This document shows, piece by piece, positions 52,406 to 61,933 of a stretch of 64,000 bases of DNA. The position numbers and the translations under genes are program-made. Source of the DNA: Alphaproteobacteria bacterium (GTDB lineage Bacteria; Pseudomonadota; Alphaproteobacteria; Sphingomonadales; Sphingomonadaceae); contig JAFAZW010000081.1 in the NCBI GenBank assembly GCA_019239415.1, forward strand, positions 1-64,000, given 5' to 3'. Numbering within the stretch: position 1 is the first letter of the stretch; every line of letters starts with the position of its first letter. The notes under the pieces are model-generated. The model was not told the DNA's origin. It did not search any database and saw only the letters and a list, made by a program, of their open reading frames with translations.

Positions 52406-53818
52406 TCAGGCCGCCACTTCGTCGTCGCGGTAGGCGATCTCGAAATTGCCCCAGCGGCGGCCGTGTATGTAGAGCGGGACGAACACGTTCTTGACCGGCA
52501 GGTAGCGGCCTTCGCCGAGGTTCATGCGGTAGGTGACGAGCATCGCCTCCTGGTCGCTGGCGATGGCGCGGCGGGTCGCGTCGTCGATGAAGTTGCGGCG
52601 GTTGCGGCAATATTTGGCGTTCCACGCCGGGTCGGACGATTGCGGCTGCGAGCGCTCCGAATTGTGCGTCGGAAGATAGCCGTTGATGTCGCTCATCACG
52701 CAGCCGATGTGCCTCGGGTCGCTCGCCTTGACGCGGTCGAGAATCGGCCGGACGCGACGGTCGGCGAAGGCGCAGAAGCGGGTCTCGAACTGGGTGGGGT
52801 TGGTGCCGGGCATCGGCACGTAGCGCGTGTCGAAGACGTCGGGCTCGGAGACGTCGCCGCGCGCCACGGCGTCTTCGATCATCTCCTGGAGCTCGCGCGC
52901 CGCCGCCTGGGCGCGTTCGATGAAGACGGTGTCGTCGATGCGCACGCCGCAGCTCGCGAGGCGGTCGAGCATGTCGCCTGACAGCGCCTCGAGCGTCGCA
53001 AGCCGGTCCTGGGCGCGGTGCAGCTCGCCGCCATTCTCGCGGGCGTCGGCGGCGAAGGAGGAGAGGCCCGACTTCATCGAATCGACGCTCTGCTGGATGA
53101 GCGCGGTCGACTGGGCGATGCCGTCGGTCTGGCGATCGACCATGGCGACGATGTCGGAGACGTCGCGGACCGTCTCGGTCAAGGTCGCGAAGCCGCTCTG
53201 GGCGGCGCGGCTGCGGCCGACGCCGGTTTCGATCTCGCTGGTCACCGCCTCGGCTTCGCGGGTCAGGGAAGCGATGGTGCCCGCGATCTCGCTCGTCGCG
53301 CTGCGCGTCTCGTGGGCGAGCTTCTTCACCTCGGCGGCGACGACGGCGAACGAACGCCCCGCCTCCCCCGCGCGCGCCGCCTCGATGGTGGCGTTCAGGG
53401 CGAGCATGTTGGTCTTGTAGGCGATGCTTTCGATCGCGGCGGAGACGTTCTGGACGCGGCTCATCGCCTCGGCGAAACCCGCCATCCGCTCCCCGAGCTG
53501 GACGACGAGGTCGGTCAGGCCGCTGAAGATGCCGATCGTGTCCTCGATCGCGGCGCGGCCGGCGGCGAGCTTCTCGCGCGCCTGCTCGGCGAGGAGCCGG
53601 GCTTCGTCGGTCGATTCGGCGACGCTCGCCTGGTCGGCGAGCAGGCGGCCGGTCACTTCCTCGAGGCGATCGAGGGTTCTGAGGTTCGAGGAGATGCGCT
53701 CGGAGACGCCGGCGACATAGCCCGACACGTCGCTGCACTCGATCGCCAGCGAGCCGCAGTTGCGCGCGACCGCATTGATCGCCGTCGCATCCGCATTCCC
53801 GGTCGCCGAGCTTGCCAC
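52406..53818 (-). CDS. Methyl-accepting chemotaxis-type protein without an obvious TM segment
   Basis: MCP signalling core [50 protein letters not shown] start. Confidence 0.9.
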   Translation of the reverse strand: MASSATGNADATAINAVARNCGSLAIECSDVSGYVAGVSERISSNLRTLDRLEEVTGRLLADQASVAESTDEARLLAEQAREKLAAGRAAIEDTIGIFSGLTDLVVQLGERMAGFAEAMSRVQNVSAAIESIAYKTNMLALNATIEAARAGEAGRSFAVVAAEVKKLAHETRSATSEIAGTIASLTREAEAVTSEIETGVGRSRAAQSGFATLTETVRDVSDIVAMVDRQTDGIAQSTALIQQSVDSMKSGLSSFAADARENGGELHRAQDRLATLEALSGDMLDRLASCGVRIDDTVFIERAQAAARELQEMIEDAVARGDVSEPDVFDTRYVPMPGTNPTQFETRFCAFADRRVRPILDRVKASDPRHIGCVMSDINGYLPTHNSERSQPQSSDPAWNAKYCRNRRNFIDDATRRAIASDQEAMLVTYRMNLGEGRYLPVKNVFVPLYIHGRRWGNFEIAYRDDEVAA

Positions 53819-53890
53819 GTGCCGTGTCTCCCCTGTTCGGCAGCGGATTAGCGGCCAAGGTGTTGAAACGCGGTTAACTATGCGCGCCCG

Positions 53891-53975
53891 CGTCATCCCG
53901 GCGAAGGCCGAGATCTCCCGTCGGAAGGGCGCGGAGCGGGTCTCATGGAGATCCCGGCTTTCGCCGGGATGACGG
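53891..53975. repeat. Palindromic repeat CGTCATCCCGGCGAA (copy 2)
   Basis: Same family as 42922-43005. Confidence 0.92.
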
Positions 53976-53995
53976 AGGGGGTAATCCCCCGCACC

Positions 53996-55174
53996 ATGTT
54001 CTTCTCCTTCGTCGATGAGCTGCGCGCGGCGGGAATTCCGGCGTCGCTCAAGGAGCACCTGCTGCTGCTGGAAGCGCTCGACGCCGAGGTGGTCGGAGCG
54101 AGCCCGGAAGATTTCTACTATCTCGCCCGCGCCGTGTTCGTGAAGGACGAGGGGCTGCTCGACCGGTTCGACCAGGTCTTCGGCAAGGTCTTCAAGGGGC
54201 TGGAGACGACCTACGGCACCGGCGCGGCGCCGATTCCGGAGGAGTGGCTGAAGAAGGTCGCCGAGCTGTACCTGACACCGGAGCAGATGGCGGCGATCGA
54301 GGCGCTCGGCTCGTGGGAAGAGATCATGGCGGCGCTCAAGCAGCGGCTCGAGGAGCAGAAGGAGCGGCACCAGGGCGGCTCGAAATGGATCGGCACCGCC
54401 GGCACGTCCCCGTTCGGGGCCTACGGCTACAATCCCGAAGGCGTCAGGATCGGCCAGGACGGCAGCCGCAACCGCTCGGCGATCAAGGTGTGGGACAAGC
54501 GCGAGTTCAGGAACCTCGACAACGAGGTCGAGCTCGGCACCCGCAACATCAAGGTCGCGCTGCGCCGCCTGCGCCGTTTCGCCCGCGAGGGCGCGGCCGA
54601 CGAGCTCGACATCGACGCGACCATCGACGGCACCGCGCGCCGCGGCTGGCTCGACATCCGCATGCAGCCCGAGCGGCACAATGCGGTCAAATTGCTGCTC
54701 TTCCTCGATGTCGGCGGCTCGATGGACCCGCACGTCAAGGTCTGCGAGGAGCTGTTCTCGGCCGCCACCAGCGAATTCAAGAACCTCGAATTCTTCTACT
54801 TCCACAATTGCCTCTACGAGAGCGTGTGGAAGGACAATCGCCGCCGCTACACCGAACGCACGCCGACCTGGGACCTGCTTCACAAGTTCGGCCACGACTA
54901 CAAGCTCGTCTTCGTCGGTGACGCGGCGATGAGCCCCTACGAGGTCACCCACCCCGGCGGCTCGGTCGAGCATTTCAACGAGGAAGCGGGCGCGGTGTGG
55001 ATGCAGCGGATGGGGAATACCTATCCCGCCGCGGTGTGGCTCAACCCGACGCCAGAAAAGTACTGGGGCTACAGCCCCTCGACGCAGATCCTGCGCGAGC
55101 TGATGAAGGACAGGATGTACCCCCTCACCCTCGCGGGACTCGACGAAGCGATGCGGGTGCTCAGCCGGAAGTGA
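53996..55174 (+). CDS. VWA (CoxE-like) domain protein
   Basis: [45 protein letters not shown]; 392 aa; typical MoxR partner. Confidence 0.92.
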   Translation: MFFSFVDELRAAGIPASLKEHLLLLEALDAEVVGASPEDFYYLARAVFVKDEGLLDRFDQVFGKVFKGLETTYGTGAAPIPEEWLKKVAELYLTPEQMAAIEALGSWEEIMAALKQRLEEQKERHQGGSKWIGTAGTSPFGAYGYNPEGVRIGQDGSRNRSAIKVWDKREFRNLDNEVELGTRNIKVALRRLRRFAREGAADELDIDATIDGTARRGWLDIRMQPERHNAVKLLLFLDVGGSMDPHVKVCEELFSAATSEFKNLEFFYFHNCLYESVWKDNRRRYTERTPTWDLLHKFGHDYKLVFVGDAAMSPYEVTHPGGSVEHFNEEAGAVWMQRMGNTYPAAVWLNPTPEKYWGYSPSTQILRELMKDRMYPLTLAGLDEAMRVLSRK

Positions 55175-55185
55175 TGCCGCCTACC

Positions 55186-55271
55186 CGTCATCCCGGCTGA
55201 AGCCGGGATCTCACGTCGGAAGGACGCGGAGCGGGTCTCGGGGAGATCCCGGCTTTCGCCGGGATGACGGA
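55186..55271. repeat. Palindromic repeat CGTCATCCCGGCTGAAGCC (copy 3)
   Basis: Same family as 42922-43005. Confidence 0.92.
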
Positions 55272-55300
55272 AGGGAGGAAGGCCGCGGCCCCCCTCCCCT

Positions 55301-55918
55301 TCACGCCATCTTGAAGCCTTCCTTGTTCATCATCGAGGTCAGCCGGGCATTCTGCTCCTCGCTCAGCACATTGCGGAAGGCGGGAAAGACTTCCTCCTCC
55401 TCCATCCGCATATGCTCCTCGATCATGGTGCGGAAGTCGCGCACCCGGGCGAGCCATTCGGGGCTGGTGTTCGATATCGTCTCGAGCTCGTAGAGATAGG
55501 TCTTCACATAGCCGTGCTCGCCGTTCAGCGCGTCGGCGTCGTGGGCCATGTTGGCGTCGCGCAGCGCCGGATAGATGACGTTCTCTTCCTCGTTGGCGTG
55601 CTTGGCGAGCGCGTATTTGAGCTTCATCAGCAATGCGCCGCGCATCATCCCCTGGCTGTCGTCGGTCGCCTCGATCCTGTCGAACAGGAGGCGCGTCGCC
55701 TGGTGCTCGGCCTTCAGCGCCTCGACCCAGTCGCCGCTCGCGGCGCCCGCGAACTGGACGAAGAGCTTGCGCCCGACATTGGCGGCGATGCCGATCGCGG
55801 CGCCCGCCAGCGCCGCGCCGGCGAGCACGCCCGCGCCGCCACCGCCCCAGCCGAACGCGCTGTCGCTGCCGCCCGAGCTGCCCGACTTGCGCTGCTTGGT
55901 ATCGCCCTTCGTCGCCAT
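55301..55918 (-). CDS. Hemerythrin HHE cation-binding domain protein
   Basis: EHQATRLLFDRIEAT...KHANEEENVIYPALRD...EEHMRMEEEEVFPAFRN. Confidence 0.9.
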   Translation of the reverse strand: MATKGDTKQRKSGSSGGSDSAFGWGGGGAGVLAGAALAGAAIGIAANVGRKLFVQFAGAASGDWVEALKAEHQATRLLFDRIEATDDSQGMMRGALLMKLKYALAKHANEEENVIYPALRDANMAHDADALNGEHGYVKTYLYELETISNTSPEWLARVRDFRTMIEEHMRMEEEEVFPAFRNVLSEEQNARLTSMMNKEGFKMA

Positions 55919-55999
55919 GGTCGCCTCCTCGTTACGGGTCGGCCCCAGAACTGCCGGGCCGCGGCCTGGGTTCCGGCGGGAAGCTGATCCACATCAAGT

Positions 56000-56015
56000 G
56001 AAACGTTTCCGTTTC
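56000..56015. promoter_or_regulatory. Inverted repeat GAAACG-TTTC-CGTTTC in a divergent intergenic region
   Basis: Perfect 6-bp arms in an AT-richer patch between divergent genes. Confidence 0.4.
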
Positions 56016-56128
56016 AAATAGTTGCGCACGTCCATGCGGCGAAGTGCCTTGCCGGCGCGTTCACTTGCGGCGTCGGGTCACGACGATGGTTCGTTGAGGA
56101 GGCCTACGCGACCGAAGGGAGATTTTGC

Positions 56129-57298
56129 ATGAAAGCGCTCGTCTGGCACGGCAAGCAGGACATACGATGCGACCAGGTCCCCGATCCCGAAATCGAGGAG
56201 CCGCGCGACGCGATCATCAAGGTGACGAGCTGCGCGATCTGCGGCTCCGACCTCCACCTCTTCCACAATTACATTCCGGCGATGAAGCCGGGCGACATCG
56301 TCGGCCACGAGATGATGGGCGAGGTCGTCGAGACGGGCAGCGCCGTGACCAACCTGCGCAAGGGCGAGCGGGTCGTCATCCCCTTCACCATCAACTGCGA
56401 CGAATGCGACCAGTGCCGGCGCGGCAATTATTCGCTGTGCGAAAAGTCGAACCGCAACGGCAAGCTCGCCGACACGGCGTTCGGCCACCGCACCGCCGGC
56501 CTGTTCGGCTACACCCATCTCACCGGCGGCTATGCCGGCGGCCAGGCGGAATATCTGCGCGTGCCCTTCGCCGACGCGACCCACATCAAGGTGCCGGACT
56601 CGATGACCGACGAGCAGGCCCTGTTCCTGGGCGACATCTTCCCGACCGGCTGGCAGGCGGCCGTCCAGTGCGACATCCGCCGCACCGACGTGGTGGCGAT
56701 CTGGGGCGCCGGGCCGGTCGGCCAAATGGCGATCCGCAGCGCCATCCTGCTCGGCGCCGACAAGGTGATCTCGATCGACCGGCTGCCGGAGCGGCTGAGC
56801 ATGTCCGAGGCCGCGGGCGCGATCACGATCAACTTCGAGGACGAGAGCGTGGTCGAGCGCCTCAACGAGCTGACCGGCGGCAAGGGCCCCGACAAGTGCA
56901 TCGACTGCGTGGGCATGGAAGCGCACGCGACGTCGCACCTCGATTCGATGCTCGACCGGGTGAAGCAGGCGACGATGATGGAGAGCGACCGCCCGCACGT
57001 CCTCAGGGAGATGATCTACGTCTGTCGCGGCGGCGGCGTCCTTTCGATCCCCGGCGTCTATGGCGGCCTCGTCGACAAGATCCCGTTCGGCATGGCGATG
57101 AACAAGGGCCTCACCTGGCGCATGGGCCAGACCCATGTCCGGCGCTGGACCGACGACCTCACCCGCCGTATCGACGAGGGCCAGATCGACCCCTCCTTCG
57201 TCATCACCCACACCGCCTCGCTCGAGGAGGGACCCGGCATGTACCGGATCTTCGAGCAGAAGCAGGACAGCTGCGTCAAAGTGATGCTGAAGCCGTGA
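56129..57298 (+). CDS. Zinc-dependent alcohol dehydrogenase
   Basis: CAICGSDLHLFHNYIPAMKPGDIVGHEMMGEVVETG...CDECDQCRRGNYSLCE. Confidence 0.95.
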   Translation: MKALVWHGKQDIRCDQVPDPEIEEPRDAIIKVTSCAICGSDLHLFHNYIPAMKPGDIVGHEMMGEVVETGSAVTNLRKGERVVIPFTINCDECDQCRRGNYSLCEKSNRNGKLADTAFGHRTAGLFGYTHLTGGYAGGQAEYLRVPFADATHIKVPDSMTDEQALFLGDIFPTGWQAAVQCDIRRTDVVAIWGAGPVGQMAIRSAILLGADKVISIDRLPERLSMSEAAGAITINFEDESVVERLNELTGGKGPDKCIDCVGMEAHATSHLDSMLDRVKQATMMESDRPHVLREMIYVCRGGGVLSIPGVYGGLVDKIPFGMAMNKGLTWRMGQTHVRRWTDDLTRRIDEGQIDPSFVITHTASLEEGPGMYRIFEQKQDSCVKVMLKP

Positions 57299-57315
57299 CC
57301 CCGGCGGCCGTCACC

Positions 57316-57393
57316 CGGACTTATCCGGGGTCCACCTTCTTCGGGGCGCGTCGGAAGAAAGGTGGATGCCGGATCAAGTCCGGCATGACGGCA
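57316..57393. repeat. Palindromic repeat element (CCGGACTTATCCGGGGTCCACC...GGTGGATGCCGGATCAAGTCCGGCATGAC)
   Basis: Nested inverted repeats in the intergenic region. Confidence 0.75.
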
Positions 57394-57420
57394 AAGAACT
57401 GCAAAGAGAGGAAATTCCCC

Positions 57421-57993
57421 ATGAATGCATCTTCGACACTGGTGACGAGCCGCCCCGACCGCAGCCTCACCAAGACCGACCGGGTCGCGCGCGGCCTCGG
57501 CTGGTTCAGCCTCGCGCTCGGCCTCACCGAGCTCGTCGCCCCCGGCAAGCTCGGCAAGGCGCTCGGCCTCGAGGGCAAGGAGACCTTGCTCCGCGCTTAT
57601 GGCGGCCGCGAGATCGGCGCCGGCATGTGGGCCCTGTCCGACACGCCGGCGCCCGCCATCTGGGCCCGCGTCGCCGGCGACCTCGTCGATCTCGGCACCC
57701 TCGCCTACGGACTCAAGGATGCGGACGAGGAGGAGCGGCGCAACAACTTCATCGCTCTCGCCGCGGTCGCCGGGATCACGGTCGTCGACCTGTTGACCGC
57801 GATGAGCCTCACCGCCGAGCAGAGCGAGCAGAAAGGCGAGACCGGCCGCGATTACAGCGACCGGAGCGGCTTCCCGCAGGGCCTCGACAAGGCGCGCGGC
57901 GGCGCCGGCCAGCAGGCGGTGCCGGTCGACTACAAGGTCACCGCCACCGAGGAGCGCACCCGCGAAGGCCAGCGCGAGCTGGAGCCGGCCTGA
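57421..57993 (+). CDS. Hypothetical membrane protein, 190 aa
   Basis: RVARGLGWFSLALGLTELVAPGKLGKALGL; two or three TM segments. Confidence 0.75.
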   Translation: MNASSTLVTSRPDRSLTKTDRVARGLGWFSLALGLTELVAPGKLGKALGLEGKETLLRAYGGREIGAGMWALSDTPAPAIWARVAGDLVDLGTLAYGLKDADEEERRNNFIALAAVAGITVVDLLTAMSLTAEQSEQKGETGRDYSDRSGFPQGLDKARGGAGQQAVPVDYKVTATEERTREGQRELEPA

Positions 57994-58043
57994 CTTGGCC
58001 TGGCCCCTCTCCCCGGCGGGGAGAGGGGATGTCGCGCAACTCG

Positions 58044-59593
58044 CTACGAACGCCGACCAGCCTGGCCTTTCGGCCGCAGCAGCCAGCGTGCCGCTTCCGC
58101 CGGGCTCTGCTTGTCCGCGTCCCGGTCGACCATCAGGTTCGCCGCGCGCATCCGGTCGATCGGGATCGCGCCGACCAGCGGCTTGAGGGTCACGAGGAAG
58201 CGGGCGTCGCGGGCGCGCTTCGGCGACACCAGCAGCAGTGCCTCGTAGCTCGGCAGCGCGTGCCGCGGATCGGCGAGCGTCACCAGGTCCAGCGCCGCCA
58301 GGCGGCCGTCGGACGAGAAGGCGCTGATGACGTCGACCGAGCCGTCGGCGACGGCCCGGTACATGAAGGTCGGGCTGTAGCTGGGCGTCGCCGCGAAGCG
58401 GAGGCCGTAGGCCGAGGCGACGGAGCGCCATTCCGGCCGGCTCAGGAACTCGATGTCGCTGCCAAGGCGCAGCTCCGGCGCGGCGCGGGCGAGGTCGTCG
58501 AGCGTGCGGACGTGCAACGCGTCGGCACGGCTGCGGCGCATGGCGAGGGCATAGGCATTCTCGAAGCCGAGCGAGCCGAGCACCAGCACGCCGTCGCGGC
58601 GCGCCAACGCGCGCGTCAGGGCGGCGCGCAGCACCGGCGCGGGCGGCGTGTCCGTGCGCTTGAGCACGTTGGCCCAGAGCGTGCCGCCATAATCGACATA
58701 GGCGTCGAGATCGCCGGCGGCGAGGGCGCGGTACGCGGTCGCCGACCCCAGGTCCTCCTTCGTTTCCACGCCGTAGCCGGCGGCGCGGAGAGGATCCGAC
58801 AAAGCGGCCGCGAGGATGTACTGCTCCGAGAAGTTCTTCGCGCCGATGACGGCCCGGTCGTGCGCGGCCGAGGCGGGCCAGGAGAGCTGCGACGCGACGA
58901 GCGCGAGCGCGAGCAGCACGGCCCCTGAGAGCGTGCGGCGCGGGGCGGAGCGGGCGAGGCCGCTCTCGATCAGCGCGAGCAGGAGGTCGGCGAGGATGGC
59001 GAGCGCGGCGGCAGCGGCGCAGCCGACCAGCACCCGCACCCAATCCTCGGTCTGAAGGCCGGAGAAGATGAGGTTGCCGAGGCTCGGCTGCCCGACCGTG
59101 GTGGCGAGCGTCGCCGCGCCGATCGTCCAGACCGCCGCGGTGCGGATGCCGGCGAGCAGCACCTGCGCGCCGAGCGGCAGCTCGATGAGGCGCAGGCGCT
59201 GCCACCGGGTCATGCCGACGCCGTCCGCGGCTTCGAGCACATTGGGGTCCAGCCCCTCCCGCGCCGCGACGGCGTTCCGGACGATCGGCAGCAACGCGTA
59301 GAGGCTGAGCGCGATCAGCGCCGGCAGGAATCCGAGCGCCGGCAGCGTGAGGGGGGCGGCGCGGTCGACGATGAGCAGCATCGGGTAGAAGAGCGCGAGG
59401 AGCGCCAGCGCCGGGATGGTCTGAACGAGGCTCACCGCGGCGAGCAGCGGCACGCGGGCGCGCCGGTGCCCCGCCGCCCACAAGGCGAGCGGCAGGCCGA
59501 CGGCGACGGCGATGAGCAAGGCCGCGCCGCTCAGCAGCACATGCGCCCGCACGAGCTCCGGCAGCGCCGCGAGCGCGTCGCGCAGCGCCGGGC

Positions 59594-59597
<4 letters not shown>
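58044..59597 (-). CDS. Glycine betaine/choline-type ABC transporter: permease fused to substrate-binding domain
   Basis: Permease (VLEAADGVGMTRWQRLRLIELPLGAQVLLAGIRTAAVWTIGAATLATTVG) followed by an OpuAC-like domain (IGAKNFSEQYILAAALSDPLRAAGY). Confidence 0.92.
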
Positions 59598-60367
<770 letters not shown>

Positions 60368-60403
60368 GCCGCGACTGTCAGACGCCGCGCCGCGCTTGGC
60401 AAG

Positions 60404-60871
60404 TCAGTCCGGGAGGCGGCAGATGTCGGTCCAGCCGGTCGCCACCAGGGCTGCGAGCCGCTCGGGGGTCACCTTGACGGAGCTGGTGAGGGAGCCGGCG
60501 GCGGGGAAGACCTCGTCGAAGGCCCTGAGCGACACGTCGCAATGGACCGGGAGCGGGTTGGCAAGCCCGAACGGACAGACGCCGCCGACCGGGTGGCCGG
60601 TCAGCGCCAGCGTCTCCTCGGGTCCCAGCATGCGCGGCCGGCCGCCGAACGCCGCCTTGGTCTTCCGGTTGTCGAGCCGCGCGTCGCCGCGGGTGACGAG
60701 CAGGAACACCTCGTCGTTCACCCGCACCGCCAGCGTCTTGGCGATCCGCGCCGGCGCGACGCCGAGCGCCTGCGCGGCCTCGAGCACGGTCGCCGTGCTC
60801 TCCTCCGTCTCGATGATCGGCAGGTCCGGCGCGTGGCGTGCGAGCCAGGCGCGAACGGATTCGAGGCTCAT
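60404..60871 (-). CDS. YbaK/ProX-type aminoacyl-tRNA deacylase family protein
   Basis: IAKTLAVRVNDEVFLLVTRGDARLDNRKTKAAFG...GHPVGGVCPFGL. Confidence 0.92.
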   Translation of the reverse strand: MSLESVRAWLARHAPDLPIIETEESTATVLEAAQALGVAPARIAKTLAVRVNDEVFLLVTRGDARLDNRKTKAAFGGRPRMLGPEETLALTGHPVGGVCPFGLANPLPVHCDVSLRAFDEVFPAAGSLTSSVKVTPERLAALVATGWTDICRLPD

Positions 60872-60906
60872 CGGCTCGGGCCCGGCGCGGGAGGGGGAAC
60901 AGCGAG

Positions 60907-60981
60907 TGGCTCCCCGGGACGGATTCGAACCATCGACCAACCGGTTAACAGCCGGTTGCTCTACCGCTGAGCTACCGGGGA
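60907..60981 (-). tRNA. tRNA-Asn (anticodon GUU)
   Basis: Minus strand TCCCCGGTAGCTCAGCGGTAGAGCAACCGGCTGTTAACCGGTTGGTCGATGGTTCGAATCCGTCCCGGGGAGCCA. Confidence 0.97.
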
Positions 60982-61032
60982 ACACTCGCGGGCGGGGCTA
61001 TAGCAGCGGGATTCCGAAGGTGGCAAGCCGGT

Positions 61033-61815
61033 TCAGGTCGCGAACTGCTCGAGCGTGATGCGCTCGTCGAGCGCGTGCTCGGGATCGAACAGCAAGGTGA
61101 TGCCGAGGCTGCGGTCGATGCAGATGCGGACCGCCGCGACGTCGCGCACCTCGTGCTGGTCGGCCACCGCCGAGACCGGCCGCTTCATCGGGTCGAGAAC
61201 GCGCAGCAGCACCGTCAGGTCGTCCGGGATCAAGGCGCCGCGCCAGCGCCGCGGGCGGAACGGGCTGATCGGCGTCAGCGCCATCAGGTTCGAGCCCAAA
61301 GGCAGGATCGGTCCCTGGGCGGAGAGGTTGTAGGCGGTCGATCCGGCCGGCGTCGCCACCAGCACGCCGTCGCAGATCAGCTGGCCGAGCACGACCCGAC
61401 CGTTGACCGAGATCTCGATCCACGCCGCTTGCCGCGTCTCGCGCAGCAGCGACACTTCGTTGATGGCGGGGTGGCGGACCGTCTTCCCTTCGACCGTCTC
61501 CGCCTCCATCGCGAGCGGCGCGACGGTGAAGGCGCGGGCGCGGTTCAGCCGTTCCTCGAGGCCGTCGAGGCGCCACTCGTTCATCAGGAAGCCGACCGTG
61601 CCGCGATTCATGCCGAAGACCGGGAGCAGCCGGCCGGCGGCGAGCATCTCGTGCATCGTCTGGAGGAGGAAGCCGTCGCCGCCGAGGGCGACGATCTGCT
61701 CGGCCTCGCCCAGCGGCACGAAATGGTAGCGCGCGCGCAGCAGCGCCTCGGCGGCGAGCCCCGCCTCGGTCGGCGAGGCGACGAGCGCGGTCGGGCGGTC
61801 GGCGATGGCCGTCAT
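61033..61815 (-). CDS. nadK: NAD kinase
   Basis: IVALGGDGFLLQTMHE; GMNRGTVGFLMNE; CDGVLVATPAGSTAYNLSAQGPI. Confidence 0.96.
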   Translation of the reverse strand: MTAIADRPTALVASPTEAGLAAEALLRARYHFVPLGEAEQIVALGGDGFLLQTMHEMLAAGRLLPVFGMNRGTVGFLMNEWRLDGLEERLNRARAFTVAPLAMEAETVEGKTVRHPAINEVSLLRETRQAAWIEISVNGRVVLGQLICDGVLVATPAGSTAYNLSAQGPILPLGSNLMALTPISPFRPRRWRGALIPDDLTVLLRVLDPMKRPVSAVADQHEVRDVAAVRICIDRSLGITLLFDPEHALDERITLEQFAT

Positions 61816-61933
61816 GAGGGCGGTGGTAAGGGCGCATGGGACCCGCGGCAAGCGCCTCTCCTGTTCCACCCCGGCACGGGCGGGCCGCGACGGCCTAAAC
61901 CGATTGTTGAGCCTTCCGGCGCAGGGTAGAGCG

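Noticed and set aside
58003-58030. GGCCCCTCTCCCCGGCGGGGAGAGGGG hairpin
   Set aside because: Strong stem but no U-tract on either strand; ordinary bidirectional intergenic palindrome between convergent genes.
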